22,700 nt of DNA from JBEBXQ01 sp040391535 (GCA_040391535.1 JBEBXQ010000082.1:1-22700), one strand, 5' to 3'; shown: positions 8,277 through 16,337, counted from the stretch's first letter. Program-made: numbers and translations. The notes: generated by a model not told the origin, from the letters alone.

Positions 8277-9377
8277 ATGAGCTTACAGTGTGGTATTGTA
8301 GGGTTGCCTAATGTAGGTAAGTCGACACTTTTTAACGCAATTTCGAGTGGCAAGGCAGAAGCAGCCAATTATCCTTTCTGTACCATTGAACCCAATGTGG
8401 GCGTGGTGACTGTACCAGATGAAAGAATCGATATACTGGCCGGACTGATCAACCCTCAGAAAACGATTCCTACAATTATTGAATTTGTGGATATTGCAGG
8501 CCTTGTCAAAGGCGCAAGCCAGGGAGCCGGACTTGGGAATAAATTTCTGGCTAATATCAGGGAAGTAGATGCCATCGTGCATGTCATCAGGTGTTTTGCT
8601 GATGAAAACGTTGTACACGTTGAAGGACGCGTCGATCCTGTTTTTGACAAAGAAATTATCGATACCGAACTACAACTCAAAGATCTTGAGTCGGTAGACA
8701 AAAAACTTCAGAAAGTAGACAAAGCCGCCCGTGTGGGAGATGCCAGAGCCAAAGTAGAGGCGGAAGTACTGAAAATGTACAAAACCGCCCTTGAAGCCGG
8801 TAAGAGTGCCCGTACCGTGCAGGTTTCAGAAGAGGAAAAAAACGCGGCGATCGGCGATCTGCATTTGCTTACCGTCAAGCCGGTGATCTATGTTGCCAAT
8901 GTTGACGAAGCTTCCATGCTGACTGGAAACGAATATTCGGATATACTTACAAAAGCGGTAGAAGAAGAAAACGCACAGGTGATCATCCTGTCGGCTTCTA
9001 TCGAATCACAGATTGCTGAAATTGAGGACCCGGAAGAGCACGAAATGTTTCTGGCGGAATTCGGGCTGAAAGAATCCGGTCTTAACCGGCTCATTAAAGC
9101 TTCCTACAGCTTACTGAATCTCATTACTTATTTCACAGCCGGTGTTAAGGAAATACGTGCCTGGACCATCGAAAAAGGCTGGAAAGCCCCTCAGGCGGCC
9201 GGTGTTATCCATACTGATTTTGAAAAAGGATTTATCCGTGCAGAGGTGATTAAGTTACCGGATTATCAGCAGTATAAAACTGAGGCTGCCATTAAAGAAG
9301 CCGGGAAAATGGCTGTGGAAGGAAAAGAATATATAGTGAAGGATGGTGATATTATGCACTTCCGGTTCAATGTATAA
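8277..9377 (+). CDS. ychF: Redox-regulated ATPase YchF (OLA1 family)
   Basis: This universally conserved P-loop ATPase of the Obg group binds ribosomes and is linked to stress responses. It has 366 residues, the normal length. The Walker A motif GLPNVGKST is at 9-17 and DIAGL at 72-76. In the G4 position it has NVDE (208-211) instead of NKxD, which is the known reason that YchF prefers ATP over GTP. A coiled-coil region lies at about 125-170, and a TGS domain ends the protein (about 280-366, FTAGVKEIRAWTIEKG onwards). The ATG start puts the P-loop at the usual distance. It seems to be transcribed alone between a terminator and a 3' hairpin. Confidence 0.97.
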   Translation: MSLQCGIVGLPNVGKSTLFNAISSGKAEAANYPFCTIEPNVGVVTVPDERIDILAGLINPQKTIPTIIEFVDIAGLVKGASQGAGLGNKFLANIREVDAIVHVIRCFADENVVHVEGRVDPVFDKEIIDTELQLKDLESVDKKLQKVDKAARVGDARAKVEAEVLKMYKTALEAGKSARTVQVSEEEKNAAIGDLHLLTVKPVIYVANVDEASMLTGNEYSDILTKAVEEENAQVIILSASIESQIAEIEDPEEHEMFLAEFGLKESGLNRLIKASYSLLNLITYFTAGVKEIRAWTIEKGWKAPQAAGVIHTDFEKGFIRAEVIKLPDYQQYKTEAAIKEAGKMAVEGKEYIVKDGDIMHFRFNV

Positions 9378-9388
9378 AGGCTGAAACC

Positions 9389-9430
9389 TCAACTATCAGT
9401 GATTTGAAAATACCGGTCACTGATAGTTGA
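9389..9430. terminator. Perfect 14-base inverted repeat between convergent ychF and metF
   Basis: TCAACTATCAGTGA (9389-9402) and TCACTGATAGTTGA (9417-9430) pair perfectly around a 14-base loop. Neither strand has a T run after the stem, so it may act on both convergent transcripts as a terminator or as a 3'-end stabiliser. Confidence 0.6.
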
Positions 9431-9441
9431 TCTCCATTTGC

Positions 9442-10398
9442 TTAAAAGACGGCTTCGGCGATCTGTAAAACATTATCCGATTTCCCCATCGTATAAAAAT
9501 GAAGAACGGGCACTCCGTTTTCTTTCAATTCTTTTGCCTGCTGAATCCCCCATTCAATTCCCAGCTGACGTACTTCCTTATCACTGGTTAGCCGGCTTGC
9601 TGCTTTGACCAGGTCTTCCGGCATTTCCAGATTGAATATGCGGGGCAGAATACTGATTTGCTTCATGGTAGAAAGCGGTTTCAATCCCGGAATGATAGGA
9701 ATGGTAATACCCGCTTCACGGCAGCGCCTTACAAATTCAAAATATTTACGGTTGTCAAAAAACATCTGTGTGACGATATAATCCGCTCCTGATTCAACTT
9801 TTTGTCTGAGATATCGGAAATCATCATCAAAGCTGACCGCCTCCAGATGCTTCTCCGGATAACCGGCCACCCCAATGCAAAAATCAGTATGTACAGCTTC
9901 CGTTTCATTATGCAGTAACCGGCCGTTATTGGTATCAGCTACCTGCCCGAGCAGTTCATTGGCATAAGCATGGCCACCTGGTTTAGGTATAAATAAACCG
10001 GCAGATTTCTCAGGGTCTCCCCGCAGCACCAGTACATTATCAATTCCCAGATAATAAAGATCAAAAAGCATATCTTCGGTCTCTTCTCTGGTAAACCCTC
10101 CGCAGATCAGATGCGGAACAGCGTCCACTTTAAAACGCTCCATCAACCGCGCGCATATCCCCACAGTCCCCGGCCTTTTTCTGACCGGGATACTCACCAT
10201 CGTACCATCAGCCTGGGCCTTGTGTATCAATTCTTCCCGATGATACGTAACATCTACAAACGGAGGATTAAATTCCATCAGCGGAGTAATGGAATCAAAT
10301 AGTTTATTGATGCATTGTCCTTTGAGCGGGGGAATGATTTCAATAGAGAAAAGAGTATTTCCGGCAGCGTTACTGATATATTCTGTTACTTTGGTCAT
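9442..10398 (-). CDS. metF: 5,10-methylenetetrahydrofolate reductase
   Basis: This FAD-dependent enzyme reduces 5,10-methylenetetrahydrofolate to 5-methyltetrahydrofolate, the methyl donor for methionine synthesis, in the cytoplasm. It has 318 residues, the usual length of the bacterial catalytic form, with no C-terminal regulatory domain. The TIM-barrel motifs are visible: SIEIIPP with the proton-donor glutamate (E20), FVDVTYHR, VPHLICGG, LVLRGDPEK and YIVTQMFFDN. The ATG at 10398 starts just before the first strand. It is convergent with ychF and divergent from the yebC region, so it is probably a single-gene unit. I saw no recognisable SAM or folate riboswitch upstream. Confidence 0.96.
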   Translation of the reverse strand: MTKVTEYISNAAGNTLFSIEIIPPLKGQCINKLFDSITPLMEFNPPFVDVTYHREELIHKAQADGTMVSIPVRKRPGTVGICARLMERFKVDAVPHLICGGFTREETEDMLFDLYYLGIDNVLVLRGDPEKSAGLFIPKPGGHAYANELLGQVADTNNGRLLHNETEAVHTDFCIGVAGYPEKHLEAVSFDDDFRYLRQKVESGADYIVTQMFFDNRKYFEFVRRCREAGITIPIIPGLKPLSTMKQISILPRIFNLEMPEDLVKAASRLTSDKEVRQLGIEWGIQQAKELKENGVPVLHFYTMGKSDNVLQIAEAVF

Positions 10399-10591
10399 CG
10401 CAGGTAAATCGAATAATTAATTGACTTTGCAAAATAACGAAATAACAGCCGATTATAAAGAATTATCCCACCAGATAAATTATTCTATTTATCTTATCAT
10501 ATTCCATAATTCAGATATATAATCTGTAAAAAATAAAAATAAAAGATAAATTTCACAGATATATCAATCCTGATGGATTAATCATAAAACT

Positions 10592-10810
10592 ATGCGTTCC
10601 AAAACCGCCTATTTAAACTGGCATGAGTTGCCGGATAAGAATACCGGAATAACATCCAACGCAGTTTCAGGATATACTCCTGGAATAAAGACCAACTCAA
10701 AATACCATCTGCACCCTCACTTTCCGGAAGGGATCACGGAATACATTGTTAACATTCCGGATACGCACAAAAAAATAGTCTATCGTATAACAATAGACTA
10801 TTCCACGTAA
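10592..10810 (+). CDS. Doubtful small hypothetical ORF, 72 residues
   Basis: I do not recognise this product. The open frame starts with ATG and ends TAA. It has a mixed, coding-like composition in an otherwise very AT-rich gap, with His, Pro and Tyr scattered through it and no membrane helix or known motif. Its last codons overlap a strong minus-strand hairpin. I found no TAnnTTTG box before it. It could be a small gene, a decayed remnant, or chance. Confidence 0.25.
   Translation: MRSKTAYLNWHELPDKNTGITSNAVSGYTPGIKTNSKYHLHPHFPEGITEYIVNIPDTHKKIVYRITIDYST
10769..10802 (-). terminator. Rho-independent terminator facing the minus strand, no known gene upstream
   Basis: Read on the minus strand, AATAGTCTAT pairs perfectly with ATAGACTATT around a 9-base loop and is followed directly by TTTTT. 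No minus-strand gene lies between here and yebC, so any transcript it ends would be an unannotated RNA. Confidence 0.5.
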
Positions 10811-10990
10811 ACCCTCCTCTATCTGTGATTATTTTTAATATTTATATATCTGTTTAACTGATATGATCAACATTTATAAGATCAATCTATTTCCGGTCAC
10901 TTCCGGTTAAATTTCTTGACACTTTATAGTTATTAAATTTACGTGCCATGTTAAAAAAAGCACTACAAACCATATCAAATACCTATAAAT

Positions 10991-11069
10991 CAACGATTTA
11001 AAAATAATAACAAATATACAGTAATCATAATCCATATTTATATTTGTGATTTCGCTCTACAAATCGTTG
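10991..11069. repeat. Nested inverted repeats upstream of yebC
   Basis: Outer arms CAACGATTT (10991-10999) and AAATCGTTG (11061-11069) enclose inner arms ACAAATATA (11010-11018) and TATATTTGT (11039-11047). Both pairs are perfect and share nearly the same centre (about 11029-11030). The inner arms each contain a TAnnTTTG-type box, one on each strand. Confidence 0.6.
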
Positions 11070-11177
11070 CACTTTTCCCCAATTTTGCCCCAGGTGTGGA
11101 ATTACCCCGATCGGCCTTTATATCTTTCATTCCACAGATAATATGATCAGGCATGCTGACAAATAATAGCTATTCCC

Positions 11178-11185
11178 TATTTTTG
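11178..11185 (+). promoter_or_regulatory. -7 element of the yebC promoter
   Basis: TATTTTTG matches TAnnTTTG exactly. A CTG lies 19 bases upstream in place of the -33 TTG. The predicted transcript start near 11192 leaves almost no room for the upstream in-frame ATG at 11197 and favours the internal start at 11248. Confidence 0.55.
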
Positions 11186-11247
11186 CAGTTATATTAATGA
11201 TTTATTTTTCACATAAACTTGATTCCTTCAATCATATTCCGTTCCTT

Positions 11248-11961
11248 ATGGGAAGAGCATTTGAATATCGGAAAGCGCGCAAAATGAAACGTTGGGACCA
11301 CATGGCCAAAACGTTTACGCGAATCGGAAAAGATATAGTACTGGCAGTAAAAGGAGGGGGTTCCGACGCTTCCACCAATTCACGGCTGCGGGCCGTTTTA
11401 CAAAATGCCCGCGCAGCTAACATGCCCAAAGACAACATTGAAAGAGCTATCAAAAGAGCAACTTCCAAAGATCAGGAAGACTACAAAGAGATGGTATATG
11501 AAGGTTATGGGCCTCATGGCATCGCGATCCTGGTGGAAAGCACTACCGACAATCCTACCCGCACAGTAGCCAATGTCAGAAGTTATTTCAATAAACTGGG
11601 TGGTAACCTGGGGACTACCGGAATGCTGGATTTTATTTTTGACAGAAAAACCATTTTTAAAATAACCAATACCGGCCAGGATATTGAAGAGCTGGAATTT
11701 GAACTGATTGACTACGGAGCAGAAGAGGTATTTCTGGATGAAGAAAGTAATCAGATCAACATTTATGGTAGCTTTACATCTTTCGGGCCTTTACAGCATT
11801 ATCTGGAAGAGAATGGCTTTGAAATTATTGAAGCTGATTTCGACAGGATTCCGAATGACACCAAAAGCCTGTCGGAAGAAGAAGTCGCTGAAGTAGAAAA
11901 ACTGATCGAACGTATCGAAGAAGATGATGACGTTCAGCGTGTCTTTCACAATATGGCATAA
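11248..11961 (+). CDS. yebC: YebC/PmpR family protein
   Basis: This is a conserved protein of the YebC/TACO1 family, described variously as a transcription regulator and as a ribosome-associated factor that eases stalling at proline-rich sequences. It has 237 residues, the typical length. It begins with the family N-terminus MGRAFEYRKARKMKRW. GGGSDASTNSRLRAVLQNARAANMP, here only abbreviated by GGGSD and AANMP, is followed by YEGYGPHGIA and the GGNLGTTG loop; the acidic C-terminus is also typical. An in-frame ATG at 11197 would add 17 residues unlike any family N-terminus, so I chose 11248, which also fits the promoter. A terminator follows at once. Confidence 0.93.
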   Translation: MGRAFEYRKARKMKRWDHMAKTFTRIGKDIVLAVKGGGSDASTNSRLRAVLQNARAANMPKDNIERAIKRATSKDQEDYKEMVYEGYGPHGIAILVESTTDNPTRTVANVRSYFNKLGGNLGTTGMLDFIFDRKTIFKITNTGQDIEELEFELIDYGAEEVFLDEESNQINIYGSFTSFGPLQHYLEENGFEIIEADFDRIPNDTKSLSEEEVAEVEKLIERIEEDDDVQRVFHNMA

Positions 11962-11962
11962 G

Positions 11963-11993
11963 ACAAAGGCCCTGCTTCAGTCAGGGCCTTTGT
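11963..11993 (+). terminator. Terminator hairpin after yebC
   Basis: ACAAAGGCCCTG (11963-11974) pairs perfectly with CAGGGCCTTTGT (11982-11993) around a 7-base loop, two bases after the yebC stop. The trailing T tract is weak (TTAGTAAATTTTC). Confidence 0.75.
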
Positions 11994-12054
11994 TTAGTAA
12001 ATTTTCATGTTACCAATTATATATTCCAATGGAGCATCCATTGATCTTAAACCC

Positions 12055-13713
12055 ATGAACGAACTCGTATTAAAAGTACATCCATCCGACAACGTCATTG
12101 TAGCACTGCGCGACCTGTCGGCAGGTCAGATTATCGAATTTGAAGGTCAGACCTATCAGTTGCCTTATCCCGTTAGTGCCAAACATAAGTTTATCACAGA
12201 AGACCTCTCAGAAGGGGATGAAGTGATTATGTATGGTGTCCTTGTCGGGAAAGCCATGCAGCCCATTAAGCGTGCAGAACCCATTACTACTTTCAACCTG
12301 AAGCATTCGGCCGAAACTTATTCAGTAGAGAAACGTGTCCCTTCAACCGACTGGATTGTGCCGGATGTGACCAAGTGGAAAAACCGTACTTTCCTGGGAT
12401 ATCAGCGTAATGACGGAACAGTAGGGACTGCCAATTACTGGCTGGTTATTCCGCTTGTTTTCTGTGAAAACCGGAATATACTGAAACTGAAAGACGCCTT
12501 TGAAAAAGCATTAGGCTACGGCATTCCTGACACGTATCAGAAACAGGTAGCCGATCTGGCTGCTATATACCAGTCAGGGGAGCAGGAGCAGATCGACACG
12601 TATGAAGGTAGCTCTTCCGATGTCTATATTTCGAGGAAAAACCGCCTTTTCCCGAATGTGGACGGGATCAAATTCCTTACACATGAATCGGGCTGTGGCG
12701 AGGGCGATGAAGATTCAGAAAGGCTCACCGACCTCTTTGCGGCCTATGCCAACAATCCGAATGTTGCAGGTATTACCGTACTTAGTCTGGGTTGTCAGAA
12801 AACGCAGTTTGACCGTCTGAAAGAACAGATCTATGAGAAGAACCCGGCCTTTGACAAACCATTGCTGATTTTTGAACAACAGCAATACGGCACTGAATAT
12901 CAGATGCTTTCAGCGGCTATCAGGGAAACTTTCAAAGGACTTATTGAAATCAATAAAAACGAAAGAAAACCTACTCCGGTCAATCAGATTACCGTAGGGC
13001 TGAAATGCGGGGGCTCCGATGGATTTTCCGGTATTTCAGCTAATCCGGTACTCGGTTATCTTTCGGATATGATGGTAGCACTGGGCGCCAAAACCTTACT
13101 GGCCGAATTCCCGGAACTTTGCGGTGTTGAGCAGGAACTGATTAACCGTTCGGTTTCTCTTGAAGTTGCCTCCAAATTTGCAAGGCTTCAGTCTAATTAT
13201 GCACGTCAGGCAGGACTTGTAGGTGCAGGCTTCGACATGAACCCTTCGGTAGGCAATATCAAAGACGGATTGATCACTGATGCTATCAAGTCGGCAGGAG
13301 CAGCAAAAAAAGGAGGATATTCGCCTGTTACCGATGTGCTGGATTATTGTGAACTCGCTTCCAAACCCGGCCTGAACCTGGTATGCACCCCCGGCAATGA
13401 CGTACTCGCAACTACCGGCCAGGCTGCCGCAGGTGCTAATGTTATTCTGTTTACAACAGGGCTTGGGACGCCGACAGGCAATCCGGTTTGTCCGGTAGTG
13501 AAAGTTTCCACTAACAATAAACTGGCGCAACGGATGCCTGACATTATTGATTTTGACTGTGGTGAGATTATCACGGGTGCCAAAACCATTGCCCAGGTTG
13601 CCGATGAACTGCTGGAATATGTGGTAGGACTGGCGAGTGGAGAATACGCTGCAAAAGCACAATTGCTGGGTCAGGATGACTTTATGCCATGGGTACGCAG
13701 TGTAAATCTTTAA
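12055..13713 (+). CDS. UxaA family sugar-acid dehydratase (altronate/galactarate dehydratase type)
   Basis: This cytoplasmic enzyme removes water from a sugar acid to give a 2-keto-3-deoxy acid. It has 552 residues from the chosen start. An N-terminal SAF domain (about 1-90, beginning LKVHPSDNVIVAL) is fused to the large catalytic part with ESGCGEGD, LKCGGSDGFSG, EFPELCG and the C-terminal TTGLGTPTGNPVCP stretch. The fused form equals UxaA over its full length. An in-frame ATG at 12007 adds 16 residues without family similarity, so it is less likely but possible. It is the first gene of an operon with an FAH hydrolase (44-base gap) and an SDR. That company, and the use of a UxaA homologue in the Campylobacter fucose locus, suggest L-fuconate or a similar acid rather than altronate. 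The substrate is inference. Confidence 0.88.
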   Translation: MNELVLKVHPSDNVIVALRDLSAGQIIEFEGQTYQLPYPVSAKHKFITEDLSEGDEVIMYGVLVGKAMQPIKRAEPITTFNLKHSAETYSVEKRVPSTDWIVPDVTKWKNRTFLGYQRNDGTVGTANYWLVIPLVFCENRNILKLKDAFEKALGYGIPDTYQKQVADLAAIYQSGEQEQIDTYEGSSSDVYISRKNRLFPNVDGIKFLTHESGCGEGDEDSERLTDLFAAYANNPNVAGITVLSLGCQKTQFDRLKEQIYEKNPAFDKPLLIFEQQQYGTEYQMLSAAIRETFKGLIEINKNERKPTPVNQITVGLKCGGSDGFSGISANPVLGYLSDMMVALGAKTLLAEFPELCGVEQELINRSVSLEVASKFARLQSNYARQAGLVGAGFDMNPSVGNIKDGLITDAIKSAGAAKKGGYSPVTDVLDYCELASKPGLNLVCTPGNDVLATTGQAAAGANVILFTTGLGTPTGNPVCPVVKVSTNNKLAQRMPDIIDFDCGEIITGAKTIAQVADELLEYVVGLASGEYAAKAQLLGQDDFMPWVRSVNL

Positions 13714-13757
13714 TTAAGCAAGCATATTAGTAATCATAATAACATAACCTATTCCCA

Positions 13758-14621
13758 ATGAAATTATTCAGATACGGTAATCCGGGCACCGAAAAACCGG
13801 CAGTAGAATTGGCGAATGGTAAGCGGATTGATGTTTCTGCCTTTACCACTGATTTTGATGAAGCGTTCTTTGCAAGCGGCCGTTTGGATACCCTTGAAAA
13901 ATGGCTGGATACAGAGGCCGGAAGCTGTCCGGAAATACCTGCTTCGGCCCGTCTGGGAAGTCCGGTAGCGAGGCCTTCCAAAATTGTTTGTATCGGACTG
14001 AATTACGCCAAACATGCAGAAGAAACCGGAGCGCCTATTCCGAAAGAACCTATTATTTTCTTTAAGGCTACTTCTGCATTGGCAGGCCCTTACGACGAAG
14101 TGGTCATACCGCGAAACTCCGTAAAAACCGACTGGGAAGTAGAACTGGGTGTGGTGATCGGTAAAAAAGCCTCTTATGTAACAGAAGAAGAAGCTATGGA
14201 TTATGTGGCCGGTTATGTGCTTCATAACGACTATTCAGAGCGTGAGTTTCAGATTGAAAGAGGCGGACAATGGGTAAAAGGAAAAAGTGCTGATACATTT
14301 GCGCCACTCGGGCCTTTCCTGGCCACTCCTGACGAAATCAGTGACCCCCACAACCTGCGTCTTTGGCTTTCGGTTAACGGCAACATGTTACAGGACTCCA
14401 ATACCAACGATATGATTTTTAAAATTCCGTTTCTGATCAGCTATCTGAGCCAGTACATGAGCCTGTTACCTGGCGATGTTATTTCTACAGGAACACCTTT
14501 TGGCGTAGGTCTTGGCTTTCAGCCGCCTGTTTATCTGAAAGCAGGTGACGTAGTAGAGCTGGGCATCGACCACCTGGGCGTACAGAAGCAAACTGCTGTA
14601 GCCTGGGAAGCCGGAAAATAA
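13758..14621 (+). CDS. Fumarylacetoacetate hydrolase family protein
   Basis: This is a metal-dependent C-C hydrolase or decarboxylase of the FAH family, 287 residues. An N-terminal cap (about 1-70) leads into the catalytic fold: KIVCIGLNYAKHAEE, EPIIFFKATSA, then DWEVELGVVIG with the two metal-binding glutamates and HNDYSERE with the aspartate. GDVISTGTPFGVGLG is the usual late loop. In the oxidative L-fucose pathway an enzyme of this family splits 2,4-diketo-3-deoxy-L-fuconate to pyruvate and lactate, and the flanking genes make that a reasonable assignment. Other members act on acylpyruvates, so the substrate stays open. It lies 44 bases after the dehydratase gene and 33 before the SDR gene, which suggests one transcript. 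Confidence 0.88.
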   Translation: MKLFRYGNPGTEKPAVELANGKRIDVSAFTTDFDEAFFASGRLDTLEKWLDTEAGSCPEIPASARLGSPVARPSKIVCIGLNYAKHAEETGAPIPKEPIIFFKATSALAGPYDEVVIPRNSVKTDWEVELGVVIGKKASYVTEEEAMDYVAGYVLHNDYSEREFQIERGGQWVKGKSADTFAPLGPFLATPDEISDPHNLRLWLSVNGNMLQDSNTNDMIFKIPFLISYLSQYMSLLPGDVISTGTPFGVGLGFQPPVYLKAGDVVELGIDHLGVQKQTAVAWEAGK

Positions 14622-14654
14622 TCTGAGCATACCCTAAACCTTTTCTGATTAATT

Positions 14655-15425
14655 ATGGATTTGAAATTAAAAGATAAAGTAGTTATTGTTACCGGTGGCG
14701 CCAAAGGTATTGGTGCCGGCATTGTGAAGGCACTGCATGATGAAGGAGCCATTCCCGTCATCATCGGACGGTCTGAGCAAGACAATCTGGCCATGCTGGC
14801 TGAAATCAACAATGAAGGCGCGCAGATTCAGGCCGAACTTACAAAGCCTGAAGACTGCGAGCATGCCATTAATGAAACGATCCGTCTGTATGGCCGGATT
14901 GACGGTCTTATTAATAATGCAGGGGTAAATGACGGTGTAGGACTGGAAAAGGGCAGCTACGAGGCTTTTGTAGGTTCTCTTCACAAAAACCTGATCCATT
15001 ATTACCTGATGGCACATTATGCATTGCCTGAATTGAAGAAATCCAAAGGTTCCATTGTGAACATCAGCTCAAAAGTAGCGGATACCGGACAAGGTGGTAC
15101 CTCTGCGTATGCAGCTTCCAATGGCGGGCGCAATGCCATGACCCGTGAATGGGCTGTAGAATTGCTGCCTTACGGAATCAGGGTAAATGCGGTAATTGTA
15201 GCGGAATGCTATACTGCTTTATACGATAAATGGATTAAAACGTTGCCTGATCCGGAAGGAACGCTGGAAAAGATCATTGACAAAATCCCTTTGGGGAAAC
15301 GCATGACTACCGCAGAAGAACTGGCAGCGATGACGCTATTTCTGCTCTCGGATGTGTCAAGCCACACAACCGGGCAGCTGATCTATGTAGATGGCGGTTA
15401 TACACATCTGGACCGGGCGATATAA
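14655..15425 (+). CDS. SDR family oxidoreductase, L-fucose dehydrogenase-like, YxxxK altered
   Basis: This is a short-chain dehydrogenase/reductase of 256 residues with a Rossmann fold. The cofactor motif TGGAKGIG is at 13-20 and NNAG at 87-90. The active-site serine in NISSK is S138 or S139 and the tyrosine is Y152. The catalytic lysine of YxxxK is replaced by asparagine: the sequence reads YAASN (152-156). The rest of the region, including TREWAVEL and the loop VIVAECYTALYDKWI, resembles SDRs that oxidise L-fucose or 2-keto-3-deoxy-L-fuconate. It is the last gene of the operon, so a dehydrogenase step of that pathway is likely. Whether Asn156 abolishes or alters activity cannot be told from one sequence. 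The C-terminus is intact, ending in the usual VDGGYT. Confidence 0.88.
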   Translation: MDLKLKDKVVIVTGGAKGIGAGIVKALHDEGAIPVIIGRSEQDNLAMLAEINNEGAQIQAELTKPEDCEHAINETIRLYGRIDGLINNAGVNDGVGLEKGSYEAFVGSLHKNLIHYYLMAHYALPELKKSKGSIVNISSKVADTGQGGTSAYAASNGGRNAMTREWAVELLPYGIRVNAVIVAECYTALYDKWIKTLPDPEGTLEKIIDKIPLGKRMTTAEELAAMTLFLLSDVSSHTTGQLIYVDGGYTHLDRAI

Positions 15426-15432
15426 TTCTGAT

Positions 15433-15475
15433 AAAAAAAGGATAGCAATCTCTGATGGGATGCTATCCTTTTTTT
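15433..15475. terminator. Strong bidirectional terminator
   Basis: Seven A, GGATAGCA (15440-15447), a 13-base loop, TGCTATCC (15461-15468) and seven T form a perfect stem with a T run on both strands. It ends the sugar-acid operon on the plus strand and the convergent TIM-barrel gene on the minus strand. Confidence 0.92.
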
Positions 15476-15497
15476 ATTGTCAGAAACTCGCCTCGGA

Positions 15498-16337
15498 TTA
15501 CTTCGTCGCGTCCTGCACTCCTCTGAAATACCCTACCGACTCGGCAATACCCGCTAACGGATCTTTCATATCTTTTTCATATTCCAGACTGCACATACCG
15601 GAATACTTTACTTTACGCAGCATTTTCACAAATGCCGGAATATCAATTTTGCCACGCCCCAGCTCACAGGTTTTACCATCTTTTGTCCCGGCGGTAACGT
15701 TTTTCAGGTGAATGTCGTAAATCCGGTCGCTGTACTTTTTAAGGTCGGCTACGGAATCTTTTCCGTTCCTGAAATTGTGCCCCATATCAAAACAAAGCCC
15801 GATACGTTTGTCCATATGCTTCACGAAGTTGATTACGGTTTCAGCATCCGGATACAGCTTATCTTCCGGTCCGTGAATATGAATGGCATATTTAAAATCA
15901 TACTCCTTCACTTTCTGCTCAATATACGGCAGCGCGTCGTGATTGGGAATACCAACAATCAGCTTCACTCCTACCCTTTTAGCATATTCAAACCCTTTAT
16001 CGATTTCTTCATTGGTACGCATATAAATGGGGCCAACGGCATAACCGGTCACATTTGACGCCTTCAGTGTCGCATGGAAATTCCTGATTTCTTCATCAGT
16101 ACTGGTGAAAGGCAGATGAAAATCTTTAATACACAGATAGTTTACATCCGTTTTTTTCATCATAGCCAGTGATTCATCCAGCTTAAAATGAACGAAACTA
16201 TATCCGGCCATTGCCAGCTTGAAAGTATCCTCTGCCGGAGCAGCCACTGCCTGTGCTTCCTGTCCCAGGAGAGGGGTCAGACCTGTAGCGGTAATCCCCA
16301 GAACACTTTTCTTTATAAAACTTCTTCTGTTACTCAT
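15498..16337 (-). CDS. Tat-exported sugar phosphate isomerase/epimerase-like TIM-barrel protein
   Basis: This is a xylose isomerase-like TIM-barrel protein of 279 residues. The N-terminus NRRSFIKKS followed by a short hydrophobic stretch and AQAVA is a twin-arginine signal, so it is probably folded in the cytoplasm and exported to the periplasm. Likely metal ligands sit in HIHGP (about 153-155), CFDMGH (D184, H187), DIHLKN (H210) and SLEYE (E252). Tat-exported members of this family are abundant in Cytophagales and are thought to act on sugars or inositols; the substrate here is unknown. It is convergent with the sugar-acid operon, and a link to it is only suggested by position. No closely spaced partner lies upstream. 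Confidence 0.85.
   Translation of the reverse strand: MSNRRSFIKKSVLGITATGLTPLLGQEAQAVAAPAEDTFKLAMAGYSFVHFKLDESLAMMKKTDVNYLCIKDFHLPFTSTDEEIRNFHATLKASNVTGYAVGPIYMRTNEEIDKGFEYAKRVGVKLIVGIPNHDALPYIEQKVKEYDFKYAIHIHGPEDKLYPDAETVINFVKHMDKRIGLCFDMGHNFRNGKDSVADLKKYSDRIYDIHLKNVTAGTKDGKTCELGRGKIDIPAFVKMLRKVKYSGMCSLEYEKDMKDPLAGIAESVGYFRGVQDATK

Larger units (their letters stand above)
10399..11247. other. AT-rich 849-base intergenic region with several structures
   Basis: This is the longest stretch here without a confident gene. It holds AGATAAAT/ATTTATCT hairpin arms near 10477-10498, one doubtful short ORF (10592-10810), a terminator facing the minus strand (10769-10802), two direct copies of TTCCGGT one helical turn apart (10891-10907), a pair of nested inverted repeats (10991-11069) and the yebC promoter (about 11178). 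The middle of the doubtful ORF is clearly richer in GC than its flanks. Confidence 0.6.

Noticed and set aside
10913..10943. A perfect TTGACA with AT-rich sequence downstream as a promoter.
   Set aside because: There is no TATAAT-like box at the right distance, no TAnnTTTG box follows, and no gene starts nearby.
11197..11247. Upstream in-frame ATG that would lengthen YebC by 17 residues.
   Set aside because: The added residues do not match the family, whose proteins start MGRAFE, and the likely transcript start is only a few bases before this ATG.
12007..12054. Upstream in-frame ATG that would lengthen the UxaA-family dehydratase by 16 residues.
   Set aside because: The SAF domain starts right after the ATG at 12055. 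The longer form is kept only as an alternative.
13096..13662. A 188-codon minus-strand open frame inside the dehydratase gene.
   Set aside because: It is antisense to a well-supported enzyme, rich in unusual residues and without any family similarity.
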